Shown here one piece after another: positions 62,717 to 64,000 of a stretch of DNA of 64,000 nucleotides. Where the stretch lies: NCBI GenBank assembly GCA_022605955.1, contig JAKCOZ010000010.1, forward strand, positions 2,480,001 to 2,544,000, written 5' to 3'. How positions within the stretch are numbered: position 1 is the stretch's first letter; the number at the start of each line of letters is the position of its first letter. Under the pieces are notes generated by a model, which did not search any database, was not told where the DNA came from, and saw only the letters and a program-made list of their open reading frames with translations. The position numbers were made by a program, and so were the translations under genes. Origin of the DNA: Rallus limicola. Lineage: Eukaryota; Chordata; Aves; Gruiformes; Rallidae.

Positions 62717-64000
62717 TCCTGGATCTGCTATAGATGAATGCTGTAAAAAATCCCTATCTGCACCAGAGTGGCATGTTAAGAAGTTAATTGTTCTACCTCA
62801 CTGGGGGAACAGAAGGATATTGCTGCCTTTTAGTACTTCATAGGAATGTCACTTATGACTTTTGTGGATGTGGTAAACAGTTGTGTTGGGTCTTTTCTGT
62901 GCACTATGAACCTCTTTCCCAGGTTACTTACAAAACATTGTGTAGTCTATTTTGATTTTTATGCAGCTATACATTTTAATTTGGAAAGTTGATAGCTGGT
63001 CTTAACTTCTAGTTAACTGTGCTAAAAATTGGCGATCACTTAAAATGGCACTGGCTCCCTATATTGTTCTAGAGTGTATTGGTGGCTCTTCCAGCAACTT
63101 TTATTCCTGGTTGGTACATTGACTATTCTGAACCACTGTCATGGTTCTTCAGATTGTGAATGTACTGTTGGGAGTACACTTCACTAGCTATTAAGGTAGT
63201 ATATCTTTGGAACACTTTCCTTGATTTACAGATGGACCTCATTCAGTTGTGGGAACATAAATGCAACTATACTTTATACGTGATTACTGGGGGTTTTCCA
63301 CTTTTTCAGAACATTACATTGCCTTCAAAATAGATTGTATTATACCAGTAAGTGCCGCTTTTGAGACTTGTAATGCAAAACAGTAGGAGTGTACAAAGCC
63401 TATGGTACTTTTGGTTTCAAAAATACAAGTTAAAACTCAACCATTCCTTTGCCTAGCTAAGATCTAGCTCACACTCATTTTAACAAGCACGTAACTTGTG
63501 GAATACCTTTTAGGTCTACCAAAATCCAACTCTCTAAACCACTAGTAGGAGTTTTAAATAGTATAAACTAGTTAATTCACGGTCATACTTTGTAATTGTC
63601 AATTCACAAATCACAATTATATATAAGATTTTTTTTATTAAGTAGTACTTCTAAAATGTTTGAAGTACCTATGCTTCAAAAAAGTAGTGAGAAGAGTAAG
63701 ATGTTAACGGGGGTTTTGCTCCACTAAATCAAATATGAAAAGCCTGTTTTCTGTGCAATTCTGCAGTCTCTTCAGGCTTAAAGAAACATATTTGCAATTT
63801 AAGGGGTGCGTGCACCTGTAACTAGGGAGAGGATATCTGGGCTTTGTACTAGAAAGTTCGAAGCTGCTTATAATTTGCTTGCATATATTTTGTTGTGTGC
63901 CTCATACACAAAGTGTTGAACTACAGAAAGTGGTGAGCTGAAGATCTTTGGATACAAATACCAGAGGAGCAATGTTCTTCATAGTTACAAGAACAAAGCT
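62717..64000 (+). other. TGFBR1: TGFBR1 3' UTR, 5' part
   Basis: AT-rich sequence follows the stop. I see no canonical AATAAA or ATTAAA placed as a convincing end, so the UTR probably continues past the window. This agrees with the several-kilobase UTR of mammalian TGFBR1. No repeats are recognised. Confidence 0.7.

Overview
This window is bird nuclear DNA. Three things point there: several CR1 LINE copies, solo LTRs of avian endogenous retrovirus (ERV) types, and two vertebrate genes in tandem on the + strand, the 3' part of COL15A1 followed by all coding exons of TGFBR1. The same neighbours in the same orientation are known from human 9q22. The LTR types suggest a neoavian bird, but that is an inference.

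Layout. Positions 1-17400 hold the last ten coding exons of COL15A1 (collagen XV alpha-1): the end of the triple helix, the NC1 trimerisation segment, the hinge, and the endostatin-like (restin) domain with its stop at 17398-17400. All ten exons join in a consistent reading phase and give 378 residues. The introns carry three sense CR1 fragments and one sense solo LTR. Positions 17401-33440 are intergenic: the COL15A1 3' UTR, a small CpG-rich patch, a 305-nt uninterrupted purine run, an antisense CR1 of about 1.7 kb, an antisense solo LTR, a second LTR family in both orientations, one exon-like coding island of unknown identity (28436-28540), and a CR1 tail that ends where the TGFBR1 CpG island begins.

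Positions 33440-64000 are TGFBR1 (TGF-beta receptor type I, ALK5). It has a TATA-less CpG-island promoter, nine coding exons (34055-62716) that splice in phase to 503 residues, and a 3' UTR that leaves the window. All key kinase residues (K232, E245, D333, D351), the GS box and the ten extracellular cysteines are present. Exon 3 has two in-frame acceptors 12 nt apart, at the place where human TGFBR1 has a known four-residue splice variant. The introns carry a CR1 copy, an ERV remnant with a lysine-type primer binding site, a degenerate tandem array, a solo LTR and a perfect 17-bp-arm AT hairpin.

The genes are not an operon and work separately: collagen XV is a basement-membrane-zone collagen with a releasable endostatin-like fragment, and TGFBR1 is the signalling kinase of the TGF-beta receptor complex. 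Exon edges were read by eye from splice signals, reading phase and family knowledge. Repeat edges are approximate. No alignment or database search was run.
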